From the NCBI RefSeq assembly GCF_007673525.1, contig NZ_VDZU01000001.1:1746177-1810176 (forward strand): 64,000 bases of DNA, read 5' to 3'. Source of the DNA: Fictibacillus phosphorivorans (GTDB taxonomy: Bacteria; Bacillota; Bacilli; Bacillales; Fictibacillaceae). Every line of letters begins with the position of its first letter. Position 1 is the stretch's first letter. Both the position numbers and the translations under genes were made by a program. Below, piece by piece: positions 25,919 through 34,112 of this stretch. The notes beneath the pieces were generated by a model that was not told the origin of the DNA, made no database searches, and saw nothing but the letters and a program-made list of their open reading frames with translations.

Positions 25919-25960
25919 TACCAAATACACTGAAGCTAAAGTGTATTTGGTATTTTTTTT
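25918..25960 (+). terminator. Rho-independent terminator
   Basis: AATACCAAATACACT pairs with AGTGTATTTGGTATT, followed by eight or more T. Ends the amidase gene. Confidence 0.9.
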
Positions 25961-25966
25961 TGACAA

Positions 25967-26353
25967 CTACGCCAGCTTTATTCCTTTTCTATAAGCTTCA
26001 AAGAATGAGAATGCTAAAAACGTAAAAGCTCCCCATAAGATCCAAGCTGCACCATAACTTACTTGATCTGAATTCGTACCATAAACCTAAGTTCCCCAAG
26101 TAAGTACAATTCCATCAAAAAATGTGGCTGTAGCAAGCCCTAAACTGATACCTGGAACAATTTGAGTGGGCTTTAGTCCTGCACCTTTTACAATAAGCAA
26201 AACAGATAGCCAAGACAGTGGTAAAGCAAGTATGAAGGAAAATAGACTTCCCGTCTCGCCAAATAACCCAAAGGCATACCCAAATTTAACTGCCATTGCG
26301 CCACTAAACCAAAAGACAATTCCGAATGCCATTAAGATTCCAGTTTGTTTCAT
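25967..26353 (-). pseudogene. DUF5367-like membrane protein interrupted by a nonsense codon
   Basis: From ATG 26353 the frame encodes MKQTGILMAFGIVFWFSGA ... GISLGLATATFFDGIVLTWGT and stops at TAG (26087-26089). Beyond the stop the same frame continues as VYGTNSDQVSYGAAWILWG ... FSFFEAYRKGIKLA to 25967, a normal final membrane helix. TAG for TGG (Trp) is the simplest lesion. The ATG overlaps the stop of a 20-codon frame that has the strong ribosome binding site (26350-26412). The TetR gene at 26499 is divergent and its operators lie between, so it was presumably the regulator of this gene. Confidence 0.75.
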
Positions 26354-26412
26354 ACTAAAAAGCGTGTTTTCTCTGATTGCATAACTTCTGCTACTGCATT
26401 ATTCTTCATCAT
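26350..26412 (-). CDS. 20-aa leader frame overlapping the DUF5367 start
   Basis: GGAGGG lies 6 nt before ATG 26412; the frame runs 20 codons and its TGA overlaps the next ATG (ATGA). Either it is a translationally coupled leader peptide, or it is the true N-terminus of the DUF5367 protein with one T lost from the TTTTT run just before. Confidence 0.35.
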   Translation of the reverse strand: MMKNNAVAEVMQSEKTRFLV

Positions 26413-26434
26413 CTAAATCCCTCCTGTATTAAAA

Positions 26435-26452
26435 ATGTAGCACTTGCTACAT
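26435..26452. promoter_or_regulatory. TetR operator, copy 1
   Basis: ATGTAGC-ACTT-GCTACAT, a perfect palindrome with 7-bp arms in the divergent TetR/DUF5367 region. A second palindrome with the same arms lies at 26460. Confidence 0.75.
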
Positions 26453-26459
26453 AATAAAA

Positions 26460-26477
26460 ATGTAGCATATACTACAT
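26460..26477. promoter_or_regulatory. TetR operator, copy 2
   Basis: ATGTAG-CATATA-CTACAT, 25 bp from copy 1 and ending 22 bp before the TetR start. Two matched palindromes suggest autorepression and repression of the divergent gene. Confidence 0.75.
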
Positions 26478-26498
26478 AAAAAATGCAACGAGGAAAAT

Positions 26499-27044
26499 AT
26501 GATGAAAAAAGGCGAACTACGTAAACAAGAACTACAAGATAAAATGGCTGAACACATTCTGTCTAGTGGTCTTCAGGCCATAAGTTTAAGAAATTTGGCA
26601 AAAGCAGCAGGAACGAGTGATCGGATGCTTCTTCATTATTATCAGGACAAAGAAGAGCTTATGACTGAGGTATTGACACAGATTTCTGATAACCTGATTA
26701 CCATTCTGGAACAAGCACAAACAACACCCATTCCGTTTAATCAATTGGTGCCGCATCTATATCTATTAATTAAGGAACCTGTAGTAAAACCTTATATTCA
26801 GCTGTGGCTTGAACTAATAGCACTTGCTTCCAAAAAAGAAGATCCCTATTTTTCAATTGCAAAACAAATAGGTGATAGCTTTATCCATTATTGCTCTGAA
26901 CTCATTCAAGCGGATGAGGAAGAAAAAGAGAAGTTAGCACCATTAACATTCATCATTGTTGAAGGCATTGCTATGCTTGATGCGATTGATTTTGATCGAA
27001 AAATTGGAAAGGCATTAGAAGGTCTTTCTGATTTTCAGAAATAG
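26499..27044 (+). CDS. TetR/AcrR-family transcriptional regulator
   Basis: A 181-aa regulator. The N-terminal HTH (about 8-55) reads ILSSGLQAISLRNLAKAAGTSDRMLLHYYQDKEELMTEVL. The C-terminal ligand domain is all-helical. It is divergent from the interrupted DUF5367 gene, with two perfect palindromes between. GAGG precedes the start. The ligand is unknown. Confidence 0.92.
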   Translation: MMKKGELRKQELQDKMAEHILSSGLQAISLRNLAKAAGTSDRMLLHYYQDKEELMTEVLTQISDNLITILEQAQTTPIPFNQLVPHLYLLIKEPVVKPYIQLWLELIALASKKEDPYFSIAKQIGDSFIHYCSELIQADEEEKEKLAPLTFIIVEGIAMLDAIDFDRKIGKALEGLSDFQK

Positions 27045-27090
27045 TGAGTGTTAATGAACTTCAATTGATGAAGAATGGAGGGTCCTTGAC

Positions 27091-27801
27091 TTGAATAGAT
27101 TAAAGAGAATTCGTCAAGAAGAAAAAGAATATCATGATTATTGTTATGACAATTATAAACTCTTTGAAAAAGGGTCATGGCTTAACAAACCTGTCAGAAC
27201 TGTGATGGAACTAGTCCCTATGTTAAATGAATTACATAATATCCAGATATTAGATTTAGGGTGCGGTGTGGGGAGAAATAGCATCCCTTTAGCTCTAGCA
27301 TTAAAAGAAAATGGTGTTCAATTACATTGTGTAGATTTCTTAGATTCAGCTTTAGAAAAAATAGAGCTGTATAGTACAGCATTTGGAGTGAATGACCAGA
27401 TCTCCTTGATAAATGCAGACATCGGCTCATATGATATCAAAGATAATAGATATGACCTTATCATAGCTGTTTCAAGTTTAGAGCATGTGGATTCTGTTGA
27501 ATCCTTAAGGCTTGTTCTTCAACGAATGGAAAAGGGAACTCGAAACGGAGGTGTGAATTGTTTAATTGTAAACTCCGAAGTCACTGAGACTGATTTAGAA
27601 ACCCAAACGCCACTTGAAGCCCTTATTGAAATAAATTTGAGTACGAATGATATGAGAAATTTGCTAGAGGACACCTATACTGACTGGGAAATTTTAAAAA
27701 CAACTGTGAATTCATTACATTATCAGATTGTACGCAATCAAAAACCTGTCGTTCTTACGACTAATGCCATTACTTATGTCGTAAAGAAAAAAACAGTGTG
27801 A
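27091..27801 (+). CDS. Class I SAM-dependent methyltransferase, TehB-like
   Basis: A 236-aa protein. Motif I is ILDLGCGVGRNSIPLALAL, the acidic loop HCVDFLDSALEK, and IADIGSYDIKDNRYDLIIAVSSLEHV supplies motifs II and III. TTG 27091 is the start, 9 nt after GGAGG. The N-terminal HDYCYDNYKLFEKGSWL is like tellurite-resistance TehB and related small-molecule methyltransferases. Substrate unknown. Confidence 0.82.
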   Translation: MNRLKRIRQEEKEYHDYCYDNYKLFEKGSWLNKPVRTVMELVPMLNELHNIQILDLGCGVGRNSIPLALALKENGVQLHCVDFLDSALEKIELYSTAFGVNDQISLINADIGSYDIKDNRYDLIIAVSSLEHVDSVESLRLVLQRMEKGTRNGGVNCLIVNSEVTETDLETQTPLEALIEINLSTNDMRNLLEDTYTDWEILKTTVNSLHYQIVRNQKPVVLTTNAITYVVKKKTV

Positions 27802-28082
27802 AACCTGCAGCCCATGTGTATGCAGATTTTTATTTTGGGAAAATGTTATAGGGTTATCGACTCATGACAAATATGGAATATCCTTTTTTCACACCATTCA
27901 CACCAAAATTAGTCCTATCTGCTCATTAAATTAACCCAACTCATATCCTCTTCCTATTTATAAAAGTTTTTGAGATGATTAATTCAACGAAAAAACATAA
28001 TTTACCAAGTGGTGGAGTAAGGTGATATGCAGTGCAGATTTTACTTCTTCGTTTGGAAAGAAGGAAAAGGAAGGTAGAACAT

Positions 28083-28355
28083 ATGAAAAGCACGGGGATT
28101 GTGAGAAAAGTAGATGAGTTAGGAAGAATCGTTATTCCAATTGAATTGCGACGAATGATGAATCTAGACATTAAAGATGGTATCGAGATTTTTGTAGAGA
28201 ATGACCGCATTATTTTAAAGAAATACATACCGAATAACTCGTGCGTGATTACAGGAGAAGTGACAGATCAGAATGCCACGTGTGCAGGCGGAAAATTTGT
28301 ACTCAGTCCGAATGGTGCAAAAGCACTTTTAGAAGAATTAGAATTAAAGTTTTAA
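28083..28355 (+). CDS. AbrB-family transition-state regulator
   Basis: A 90-aa protein: MKSTGIVRKVDELGRIVIPIELRRMM is the swapped-hairpin DNA-binding domain shared by AbrB, Abh and SpoVT. The C-terminal half, SCVITGEVTDQNATCAGGKFVLSPNGAKALLEEL, matches the AbrB/Abh multimerisation domain. It is probably a paralogue of the main AbrB; which one cannot be told here. AAGGAAGG precedes ATG 28083. A P-loop kinase gene follows after 16 bp. Confidence 0.9.
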   Translation: MKSTGIVRKVDELGRIVIPIELRRMMNLDIKDGIEIFVENDRIILKKYIPNNSCVITGEVTDQNATCAGGKFVLSPNGAKALLEELELKF

Positions 28356-28371
28356 GTGTGGAGGAACACCA

Positions 28372-28911
28372 GTGACAACAGAACATTCAGTAACCATTTA
28401 TCTCTTGTCAGGACCTGCAGGAGTCGGGAAATCAACAACGGCAATCGAGCTTGTAAAAAGTCTATCCAATAGCGCATATCTATCTGGTGATGATATAAGT
28501 CATATGCACATAAACGGCAGAGTGAAGCCTTGGGAAAGTAAACAGGAGCATGATTTGATCTGGAATAATATTCTGAAACTTACAAGGAACTTCATTGATT
28601 ATGGCTGTGACGTTGTGATCGATTACATAACCTTTCCAAAGGATGCTGAATGGTTAAGTAACCAGGTGCGCGACCTTGGTGTTACGATTAAATACGTTGT
28701 TCTTTGGGCAGAGAAGGATACGTTGGTAAAAAGGGATGCCATGCGTATTGAGAAAGAACGTATGGGTGATAGGTGTTTGGTTCTTTTTGATGAGTTCATA
28801 CATTCGGGGCTAAATCATAACCAACTTCTTCATACAAGTCTACTTACTCCTCATGACATACAGCATGTCGTTCGTGAGATAAAAACAGATAACCGATTCA
28901 TACACATATAA
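28372..28911 (+). CDS. P-loop nucleotide-binding kinase-like protein
   Basis: A 179-aa protein with Walker A LSGPAGVGKSTTA, YLSGDDISHMH (acidic acceptor site), VVIDYITFPKDAEW and a downstream Arg-rich lid RDAMRIEKERMGDR. It is similar in plan to the kinase at 12300 and to gluconate/shikimate-type kinases. The start is GTG 28372 after GTGGAGGAAC. Substrate unknown; probably transcribed with the AbrB paralogue. Confidence 0.75.
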   Translation: MTTEHSVTIYLLSGPAGVGKSTTAIELVKSLSNSAYLSGDDISHMHINGRVKPWESKQEHDLIWNNILKLTRNFIDYGCDVVIDYITFPKDAEWLSNQVRDLGVTIKYVVLWAEKDTLVKRDAMRIEKERMGDRCLVLFDEFIHSGLNHNQLLHTSLLTPHDIQHVVREIKTDNRFIHI

Positions 28912-28946
28912 AAAAACATGCGGCCAGAAAAGCTGCATGTTTTTTA
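28911..28946 (+). terminator. Rho-independent terminator
   Basis: AAAAAACATGCGGC pairs with GCTGCATGTTTTTT, ending the AbrB/kinase unit; the A tract would also act on the minus strand. Confidence 0.85.
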
Positions 28947-28969
28947 GTGGAAAGTCGTGCGGAAGATCC

Positions 28970-29749
28970 TTATTTTTTAAATAATTGTACCCAAGCTCCC
29001 TCAAAATAACCTACCCCGATAGAGTCGTAGCTAGAGCTTAAAATGTTCTGGCGGTGTCCAGGACTGTTCATCCAGTCTGTCATAACAGCTTGTGGTGAAG
29101 TTTGTCCTTTTGCAATGTTCTCACCTGCAGCAGTGTAATCGATTCCAAAGCTGCGCATCATGTCAAACGGAGATCCGTAAGTCGGTGAGTTATGATCGAA
29201 ATAGTTATTCTGGATCATGTCTTTAGCTTTTGCTAAAGCAACATTGCTGAGTTCAGCATCAAGTGTTAATGGGGCAAGGCCGGCTTTTTGACGCTCTGCA
29301 TTTACAAGCTGTGAAACTTGAGTAGCAGTAGAACCGACTGAAGGTTGTGCTGGAGCTGCTGATTTTGGTGCTGGCTGTTGTTTAGCAACAGAAGCTGGGA
29401 GCTCGATCACTTGTCCAGGATATACCCAGTTGATCTCTTTGATCTGTGGGTTTGCCTGTTGAATTGCCCATAAACTAACATTTGACGCCGAAGCGATTTT
29501 GTTAAGTGTCTCTCCATTTACTACTTTGTGTAGATTTGAAGATGACGGAATGTATAACGTTTGACCAGGATAGATGTTATGGCTCGTCAATCGATTCATT
29601 CCGATTACATTTGATACGCTTACATTTTGATGCTGTGCGATCTTCCACAGTGTGTCATTTTGCTGAACCGTATATGGTGTTGAAGCATGTGCTGCAGTTG
29701 TCATTACGAGAAAAGCAGCCAATGATAAAGATAATATTTTTAAACGCAT
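28970..29749 (-). CDS. Secreted CAP-domain protein with two LysM domains
   Basis: A 259-aa protein. Signal peptide LKILSLSLAAFLVMTTAAHA, then LysM 1 (YTVQQNDTLWKIAQHQ) and LysM 2 (HKVVNGETLNKIASAS). A Pro/Ala linker of about 20 residues follows, then a CAP/SCP domain: VNAERQKAGLAPLTLD, FDHNSPTYGSPFDMM (His), AGENIAKGQ (Glu) and WMNSPGHRQNIL (His). This is the YkwD/SafA-like layout common in spore-forming bacilli, where it is attached to cell wall or spore coat. GGGGGAT precedes ATG 29749. Confidence 0.9.
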   Translation of the reverse strand: MRLKILSLSLAAFLVMTTAAHASTPYTVQQNDTLWKIAQHQNVSVSNVIGMNRLTSHNIYPGQTLYIPSSSNLHKVVNGETLNKIASASNVSLWAIQQANPQIKEINWVYPGQVIELPASVAKQQPAPKSAAPAQPSVGSTATQVSQLVNAERQKAGLAPLTLDAELSNVALAKAKDMIQNNYFDHNSPTYGSPFDMMRSFGIDYTAAGENIAKGQTSPQAVMTDWMNSPGHRQNILSSSYDSIGVGYFEGAWVQLFKK

Positions 29750-29926
29750 AATATCCCCCGAATATCCAGTTCCCCCAACGACTTTCACTATTTAAATGTT
29801 CACATAATTTAGACCGCGAAACAACTGGGAATGAGAGAAAAATTTTGTAAATAAATGTATGTAAAAGGGTTTTCGTGTCGGGAAGTCGAAGTAGTCTTAC
29901 AACAACGATCAGAAAGGGTGGATACT

Positions 29927-30415
29927 ATGAATCTGCACCAAGCAGCAATGGATGGTAATTTGACAGTGGTTGAAGAACTTTTGAAAAACGAAGAAACAAA
30001 CATAAACGCACTGAGTGAAGGGTGGTCACCTCTTCATCTAGCTGCACACTTTGGACATATGGAGATTGTGAGACTGTTGCTTGAACAAGGAGCTGATGTT
30101 CATGTGAAGTCCGGAAATAATATGGCGAATACTCCGCTTCATGCAGCTGCAGCAAATATGAAGAATCGCCAAGAAATGATCAGTCTCCTATTATCACACG
30201 GAGCAGACATTAACGAAAAGCAGAGCGGAGGCTGGACCATTCTACATCAAGCCGCTCAGCACAATGATCCTGAGATGATCGCTTACTTTGTTGAAAAAGG
30301 AGCAGACCCTTACCTTGCCAAAGAAGACGGGAAAACAGCACTTGAATTGGCAGAGGATGAAGAGGCACATGAGGCAGCTGACATCTTAAGAAACTGCACA
30401 TTAAATAAAATCTAA
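29927..30415 (+). CDS. Ankyrin repeat protein
   Basis: A 162-aa protein made almost wholly of four to five ankyrin repeats, for example GWSPLHLAAHFGHMEIVRLL, NTPLHAAAANMKNRQEMISLL and GWTILHQAAQHNDPEMIAYF. ATG 29927 follows AAAGGGTGG; the frame extends upstream to 29855 without a site. Cytoplasmic protein-protein interaction module; partner unknown. Confidence 0.9.
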   Translation: MNLHQAAMDGNLTVVEELLKNEETNINALSEGWSPLHLAAHFGHMEIVRLLLEQGADVHVKSGNNMANTPLHAAAANMKNRQEMISLLLSHGADINEKQSGGWTILHQAAQHNDPEMIAYFVEKGADPYLAKEDGKTALELAEDEEAHEAADILRNCTLNKI

Positions 30416-30440
30416 AATACAGGATGCTTCCTGTATTTTT
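30415..30440 (+). terminator. Rho-independent terminator
   Basis: AAATACAGGA pairs with TCCTGTATTT around a 4-nt loop, followed by T-rich sequence. Confidence 0.85.
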
Positions 30441-30505
30441 CTTTTTCTCATAATTTGTTATTATAGGAAAGGTAGTTTTTTAAGAAGCATAAGTAGGTGG
30501 TAATG

Positions 30506-31429
30506 ATGGACTTTCAAGTATTATTGTATTATAAATACGTAACAATCGAGGACCCTGAAGCGTTTAAAGAAGAACATCTTGCTCTTTGTAAAGAAATTGG
30601 ACTCAAAGGCAGAATCCTTGTAGCGAACGAAGGGATCAACGGAACTGTATCAGGAACGGTGGAACAGACTGAAGCATATATGAAGGTGATGAAGAATGAT
30701 CCTCGTTTTGCAGATACCGTTTTTAAAATAGAGGGATCGAGCGAACATGCCTTTAAAAAGATGAAGGTTCGTGTCCGTCCAGAGCTCGTACACTTAAGTC
30801 TTGAAGATGATGTGAATCCAAACGAACTTACTGGCAAGCATCTATCACCAAAAGAATGGCTGGAAGCAATGGAGTCAGAAGATGTCGTGATTCTGGATGC
30901 GCGGAACACGTACGAGTACGATCTCGGTCATTTCAAGAATGCGATCAGACCGGACGTGGAAACTTTTCGCGAGCTGCCACAGTGGGTGAGAGAGAACTTC
31001 AGTCAGTTCAAGGATAAAAAAGTCCTTACGTATTGTACGGGCGGCATTCGTTGTGAGAAGTTCTCAGGATTCTTGGTAAAAGAAGGTTTCAAAGACGTTT
31101 CGCAACTCGAAGGCGGAATCATCTCTTACGGATATGATGAAGAAGCCAAAGGAAAGCTGTGGGACGGAAAATGTTATGTGTTCGATGAGCGTATCTCTGT
31201 ACCTGTTAACCGAACAGGTGAAGAGGTTGTGGTCGGAAAATGTTATCACTGCGGAAACCCTGAAGAACGCTATGTAAAATGCGGAAATCCAGAATGCAAC
31301 GCGCATCTGTTGATGTGTGAAGAGTGTGAGCATGAACATAAACGCTCGTGCAGCAAAGAATGCAGAGAACATCCGTGGAATCGTTATATAAAAGAATGTG
31401 AAGCAGAAAGCGAAAGTTCTCCTTTGTAG
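30506..31429 (+). CDS. trhO: tRNA uridine(34) hydroxylase (UPF0176, rhodanese domain)
   Basis: A 307-aa protein, collinear with B. subtilis YbfQ/TrhO. An N-terminal acylphosphatase-like domain ([16 protein letters not shown] ... [17 protein letters not shown]) is followed by a rhodanese domain with active-site Cys177 in [14 protein letters not shown] (second Cys183). A Cys/His-rich C-terminal zinc region (CYHCG ... [12 protein letters not shown]) ends it. TrhO uses oxygen to make 5-hydroxyuridine at tRNA position 34, helping wobble decoding. GTAGGTGG lies before ATG 30506; in-frame GTG 30497 and ATG 30503 are alternatives. Confidence 0.92.
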   Translation: MDFQVLLYYKYVTIEDPEAFKEEHLALCKEIGLKGRILVANEGINGTVSGTVEQTEAYMKVMKNDPRFADTVFKIEGSSEHAFKKMKVRVRPELVHLSLEDDVNPNELTGKHLSPKEWLEAMESEDVVILDARNTYEYDLGHFKNAIRPDVETFRELPQWVRENFSQFKDKKVLTYCTGGIRCEKFSGFLVKEGFKDVSQLEGGIISYGYDEEAKGKLWDGKCYVFDERISVPVNRTGEEVVVGKCYHCGNPEERYVKCGNPECNAHLLMCEECEHEHKRSCSKECREHPWNRYIKECEAESESSPL

Positions 31430-31447
31430 GAGGGCTTTTTCTTTTTG
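31411..31447 (+). terminator. Weak terminator at the end of trhO
   Basis: TTCTCC-TTTGTA-GGAGGG followed by a T-rich tract, overlapping the last codons of trhO. Confidence 0.45.
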
Positions 31448-31532
31448 AAGAGTGAGTTGATAAATTCGCGTGTACTCTCCAGGAGGAAAATGGATGATAT
31501 GTGCGTTTCAGGGAAACACAGATAAAGAATTC

Positions 31533-31637
31533 CGTAGTAATCTCAATTAATTACGTAGTAATCGGATTATTATACGAGGTAATTTGAATTAATTACGTAG
31601 TAAATTAATTTTTATCCGTAATCCCCCGAATTGTTAT
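31533..31637. repeat. Five tandem 21-bp units, AT-rich
   Basis: Units begin at 31533, 31554, 31575, 31596 and 31617, exactly 21 bp apart. The common start is CGTAGTAAT (CGAGGTAAT in unit 3, shortened to CGTAAT in unit 5) and the common end AATTAATTA (diverged in units 2, 4 and 5). A 17-bp stretch spanning the unit 1/2 junction is repeated exactly at the unit 3/4 junction (31545 and 31587). The period equals two helical turns, so all units face one side of the DNA. It fills the gap between trhO and the PAP2 gene. It could be a phased protein-binding array or a decayed minisatellite. Confidence 0.75.
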
Positions 31638-31686
31638 TCCTAATATTGGATGACCTGAAGTAATATGAGATGTAGGGGGAATAATA

Positions 31687-32313
31687 ATGAAAATAACTTT
31701 GAGTTTATGTATGTTAATCTTTGTCAGTCTTTCATTTTATAGCTCAAGTTTCATAACAACTTTCGATTCGAGTTTGAGAGAGCTTGTTTTAAATCTCCGA
31801 AGAGATCGGTTAAATGAAATCGTACTAGCCTTCACTCACGTAGGGGACGCCAAAGTGCTCGCTGGATTCTGTTTACTCGGTGCAATTGTTCTTTTCATAA
31901 TGAAACAATGGAGAAACAGCTTGTTACTGATCGGAAGTATTCTGGTTTCTTATGGTCTGAACTTGCTAGTGAAATCCATGTTTCAAAGAGAACGGCCGCT
32001 AGATTTCCGCCTTCTTGAAGAAGACGGATACAGTTTTCCGAGTGGAAACGCTATGGTAGGGACAACGTTTTACTTATTTGCAGCCGTTCTTCTCTATCAA
32101 CGGTATCAAAAGCGCTGGATCCTAGTGTCAGGTGCGATTCTTCCGTTCCTACTCGGCTTAAGTCGTGTCTATGTTGGTGTTCATTATCCATCTGATATTT
32201 TGGCAGGATTTGCGTTAGGCATCGTTATTGTGATCATTCTTATCAAACTCACAGATAAACGTATCAAACAATCAGAAAGCGTTAACAGAAACAACACAAA
32301 TAGAGCTGTATAA
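31687..32313 (+). CDS. PAP2-family phosphatase with PSGN in place of PSGH
   Basis: A 208-aa protein with five or six membrane helices. C1 is KSMFQRERP (Lys96 to Pro104), C3 is SRVYVGVHYPSD. In C2 the usual PSGH reads PSGN (118-121: SFPSGNAMVG), so the His that normally serves as acid/base is Asn. The rest matches YodM-like phosphatases acting on phosphatidylglycerol phosphate or undecaprenyl pyrophosphate. Activity may be altered, or the subfamily may use Asn here. The 21-bp repeat array lies just upstream. Confidence 0.85.
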   Translation: MKITLSLCMLIFVSLSFYSSSFITTFDSSLRELVLNLRRDRLNEIVLAFTHVGDAKVLAGFCLLGAIVLFIMKQWRNSLLLIGSILVSYGLNLLVKSMFQRERPLDFRLLEEDGYSFPSGNAMVGTTFYLFAAVLLYQRYQKRWILVSGAILPFLLGLSRVYVGVHYPSDILAGFALGIVIVIILIKLTDKRIKQSESVNRNNTNRAV

Positions 32314-32378
32314 CATATCAATTATTGTTCGGATTTGGTATAATAAGACGGAATTGTTTACCGAAAGGGTGCAAAGAT

Positions 32379-32567
32379 ATGTTACCAATCGTATTTCCAG
32401 AGAACAAACTTGAGTACATACCGGCTTTGATTACACTTGCCCTCTTTACGATTTTTGCTTGGAGAACGGTAGTCTTTTTTAAGAAACATTCTGCAAAAGA
32501 GTTAAAGAGAGCACAATTAATAGAAGAAGATTTGTTGAGCCAAGAGCTGAAAAACAAGGACTTATGA
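32379..32567 (+). CDS. Small single-pass membrane protein
   Basis: A 62-aa protein starting at ATG 32379 after GAAAGGGTG. One membrane helix (YIPALITLALFTIFAWRTVVFF) is followed by a charged cytoplasmic tail rich in Glu, Lys and Leu. Not recognised. It precedes the SASP gene but has its own start signals. Confidence 0.6.
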   Translation: MLPIVFPENKLEYIPALITLALFTIFAWRTVVFFKKHSAKELKRAQLIEEDLLSQELKNKDL

Positions 32568-32606
32568 CGAGTTCTTGTTTTTTTTTGAAAAAAATTTATA
32601 TTTCTA

Positions 32607-32636
32607 TGAATAGGTTTTCAGAATTAACCCATACTA
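32607..32636 (+). promoter_or_regulatory. Sigma-G promoter of the SASP gene
   Basis: TGAATA at 32607-32612, 17 nt, then CATACTA at 32630-32636: a perfect match to the forespore sigma-G pattern, 59 bp before the SASP start codon. Confidence 0.85.
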
Positions 32637-32694
32637 CATTTAACGGAAAACAATTCAGTTTTTCGTACATATTATCCCAAAGGAGGGAAATCGC

Positions 32695-32883
32695 ATGGCA
32701 CGTAATAACAGCAACCAAATCGTGGTTCCTGGAGCACAAGGAGCTCTTGACGCAATGAAACAAGAGATCGCTGCTGAGTTCGGAGTACATCTTGGACCAG
32801 ACACAACTTCTCGTGCAAACGGATCTGTAGGTGGCGAAATCACTAAGCGTCTTGTAGCTCAAGCGCTAGGCGGACTTCGTTAA
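32695..32883 (+). CDS. Alpha/beta-type small acid-soluble spore protein
   Basis: A 62-aa SASP. The two signature blocks are present: the GPR protease cleavage region [21 protein letters not shown] and the C-terminal [16 protein letters not shown]. These proteins coat forespore DNA, forcing an A-like form that resists UV, and are degraded at germination. AAAGGAGGG precedes the ATG and a sigma-G promoter lies upstream. Confidence 0.97.
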   Translation: MARNNSNQIVVPGAQGALDAMKQEIAAEFGVHLGPDTTSRANGSVGGEITKRLVAQALGGLR

Positions 32884-32905
32884 TCAGTAACCTCCTTGTA
32901 AGAAG

Positions 32906-32939
32906 AAACCCGGAATTCGTTCCGGGTTTTATTTTTTTG
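32906..32939 (+). terminator. Rho-independent terminator
   Basis: AAACCCGGAA-TTCG-TTCCGGGTTT with a T-rich tail; ends the SASP transcript. Confidence 0.9.
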
Positions 32940-33027
32940 TCCAAATATAAATCTCAATACACCCCTAAGAATCATGTATAATGAAAGCGGTGACAAAACC
33001 AGTAATTTGTCGGGGGAGTGGATTTCA

Positions 33028-33876
33028 ATGACAGAACAGAAAAAATTGGACAGCAAAGAAACAGAAAAAGGACTTCACACGGACTTTATTAATTCAATGA
33101 CGTATGGCGAGTATCTGAACCTAGATAAGATCTTGTCTGGTCAGAAAAGGCTTTCCGGTCATCATGATGAAATGTTGTTTATCATTATCCACCAAGTTTC
33201 AGAGCTATGGATGAAGCTTATTCTTCACGAAACGCGTTCGGCGATTTCTTCTATTGAGAGTGGAAACCTTCATTCGGCGTTTAAAATGCTTGCGCGAGTT
33301 TCTAAGATTCAGTCTCAGATCATTGAATCATGGGATGTACTCTCAACCCTAACGCCAGCAGAATATATGGAGTTTCGCGATAAGCTTGGACAAGCATCAG
33401 GCTTTCAATCGTATCAATACCGCATGATCGAATTTGCACTCGGTTATAAGACACCGCATATTTTAGAAATCTACAAAAAAGACGCAGATCTTCATGAACA
33501 GCTAACGGCTGCTCTTCATACACCAAGTTTGTACGACGTTTCCATTCAGGCACTCGCAAAAGCGGGGCTTCATATCGACGAAGAAGTGCTAAACCGTGAT
33601 GTAACAAAGCGTTATGAATACAACGCATCAGTAGAAGCAGCTTGGTTAGAAGTGTACCGAAACGTAGAGAAGTATTGGGATCTGTATGAATTAGCAGAAA
33701 AGCTTGTAGATATCGAAGACTGGCTGCAACAGTGGCGATTCCGCCATATGAAGACTGTAGAACGCATCATAGGTTTCAAAGTTGGAACAGGCGGATCATC
33801 AGGTGTGAACTATCTGAAGAAGGTATTAGATCAACGCTTCTTCCCTGAGCTTTGGGATCTGCGTACGAGCATATAA
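33028..33876 (+). CDS. kynA: Tryptophan 2,3-dioxygenase
   Basis: A 282-aa haem enzyme converting L-tryptophan to N-formylkynurenine, the first step of the kynurenine pathway. Typical blocks are [54 protein letters not shown] and the C-terminal [29 protein letters not shown], which carries the axial haem His and the substrate loop. ATG 33028 follows GGGGGAGTGG; the frame opens earlier at 32974 without a site. kynB and kynU are not in this window, so it stands alone here. A terminator follows. Confidence 0.95.
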   Translation: MTEQKKLDSKETEKGLHTDFINSMTYGEYLNLDKILSGQKRLSGHHDEMLFIIIHQVSELWMKLILHETRSAISSIESGNLHSAFKMLARVSKIQSQIIESWDVLSTLTPAEYMEFRDKLGQASGFQSYQYRMIEFALGYKTPHILEIYKKDADLHEQLTAALHTPSLYDVSIQALAKAGLHIDEEVLNRDVTKRYEYNASVEAAWLEVYRNVEKYWDLYELAEKLVDIEDWLQQWRFRHMKTVERIIGFKVGTGGSSGVNYLKKVLDQRFFPELWDLRTSI

Positions 33877-33909
33877 GTTTTAGGGTATTTTTTTAGGGTC
33901 TGAATATTA

Positions 33910-33945
33910 GAAAAAGCGTACTGTTTTTACACAGTATGCTTTTTT
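33910..33945. terminator. Terminator between kynA and the convergent small gene
   Basis: AAAAAGCGTACTGT pairs with ACAGTATGCTTTTT (one G-T pair). It overlaps the last codons of the minus-strand gene ending at 33927. Confidence 0.85.
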
Positions 33946-34112
33946 TCTTCTGATCCATTTTTCTTTTTATATAACTTCTCAGTGCCATAGAAAACCCCGG
34001 CGCATACTACTCCTACAACAAGTGGTTTCAATATAAAACTTTGCTCGGTCCAGAACAAATGTATAAGAAATACAATCACAAAAGTTATTGAACAATGAAT
34101 TATGATTTTTAT
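33927..34112 (-). CDS. 61-aa membrane protein with probable ATA start
   Basis: GGGGAGG (34120-34126) is followed after 7 nt by ATA at 34112, opening a 61-codon frame: xKIIIHCSITFVIVFLIHLFW, then EQSFILKPLVVGVVCAGVFYG and a charged tail KLYKKKNGSEEKKHTV. Two membrane helices with a lysine-rich cytoplasmic end are a typical small-membrane-protein layout. No ATG, GTG or TTG lies at usable distance from the site: the first in-frame GTG is 40 nt from it. ATT and ATC codons just before are closer to the site than normal. Easily missed by gene finders. Confidence 0.6.
   Translation of the reverse strand: MKIIIHCSITFVIVFLIHLFWTEQSFILKPLVVGVVCAGVFYGTEKLYKKKNGSEEKKHTV

Noticed and set aside
30529..30909. 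A 126-codon minus-strand frame within trhO.
   Set aside because: Antisense to a conserved enzyme; Ser-rich, no start signals.
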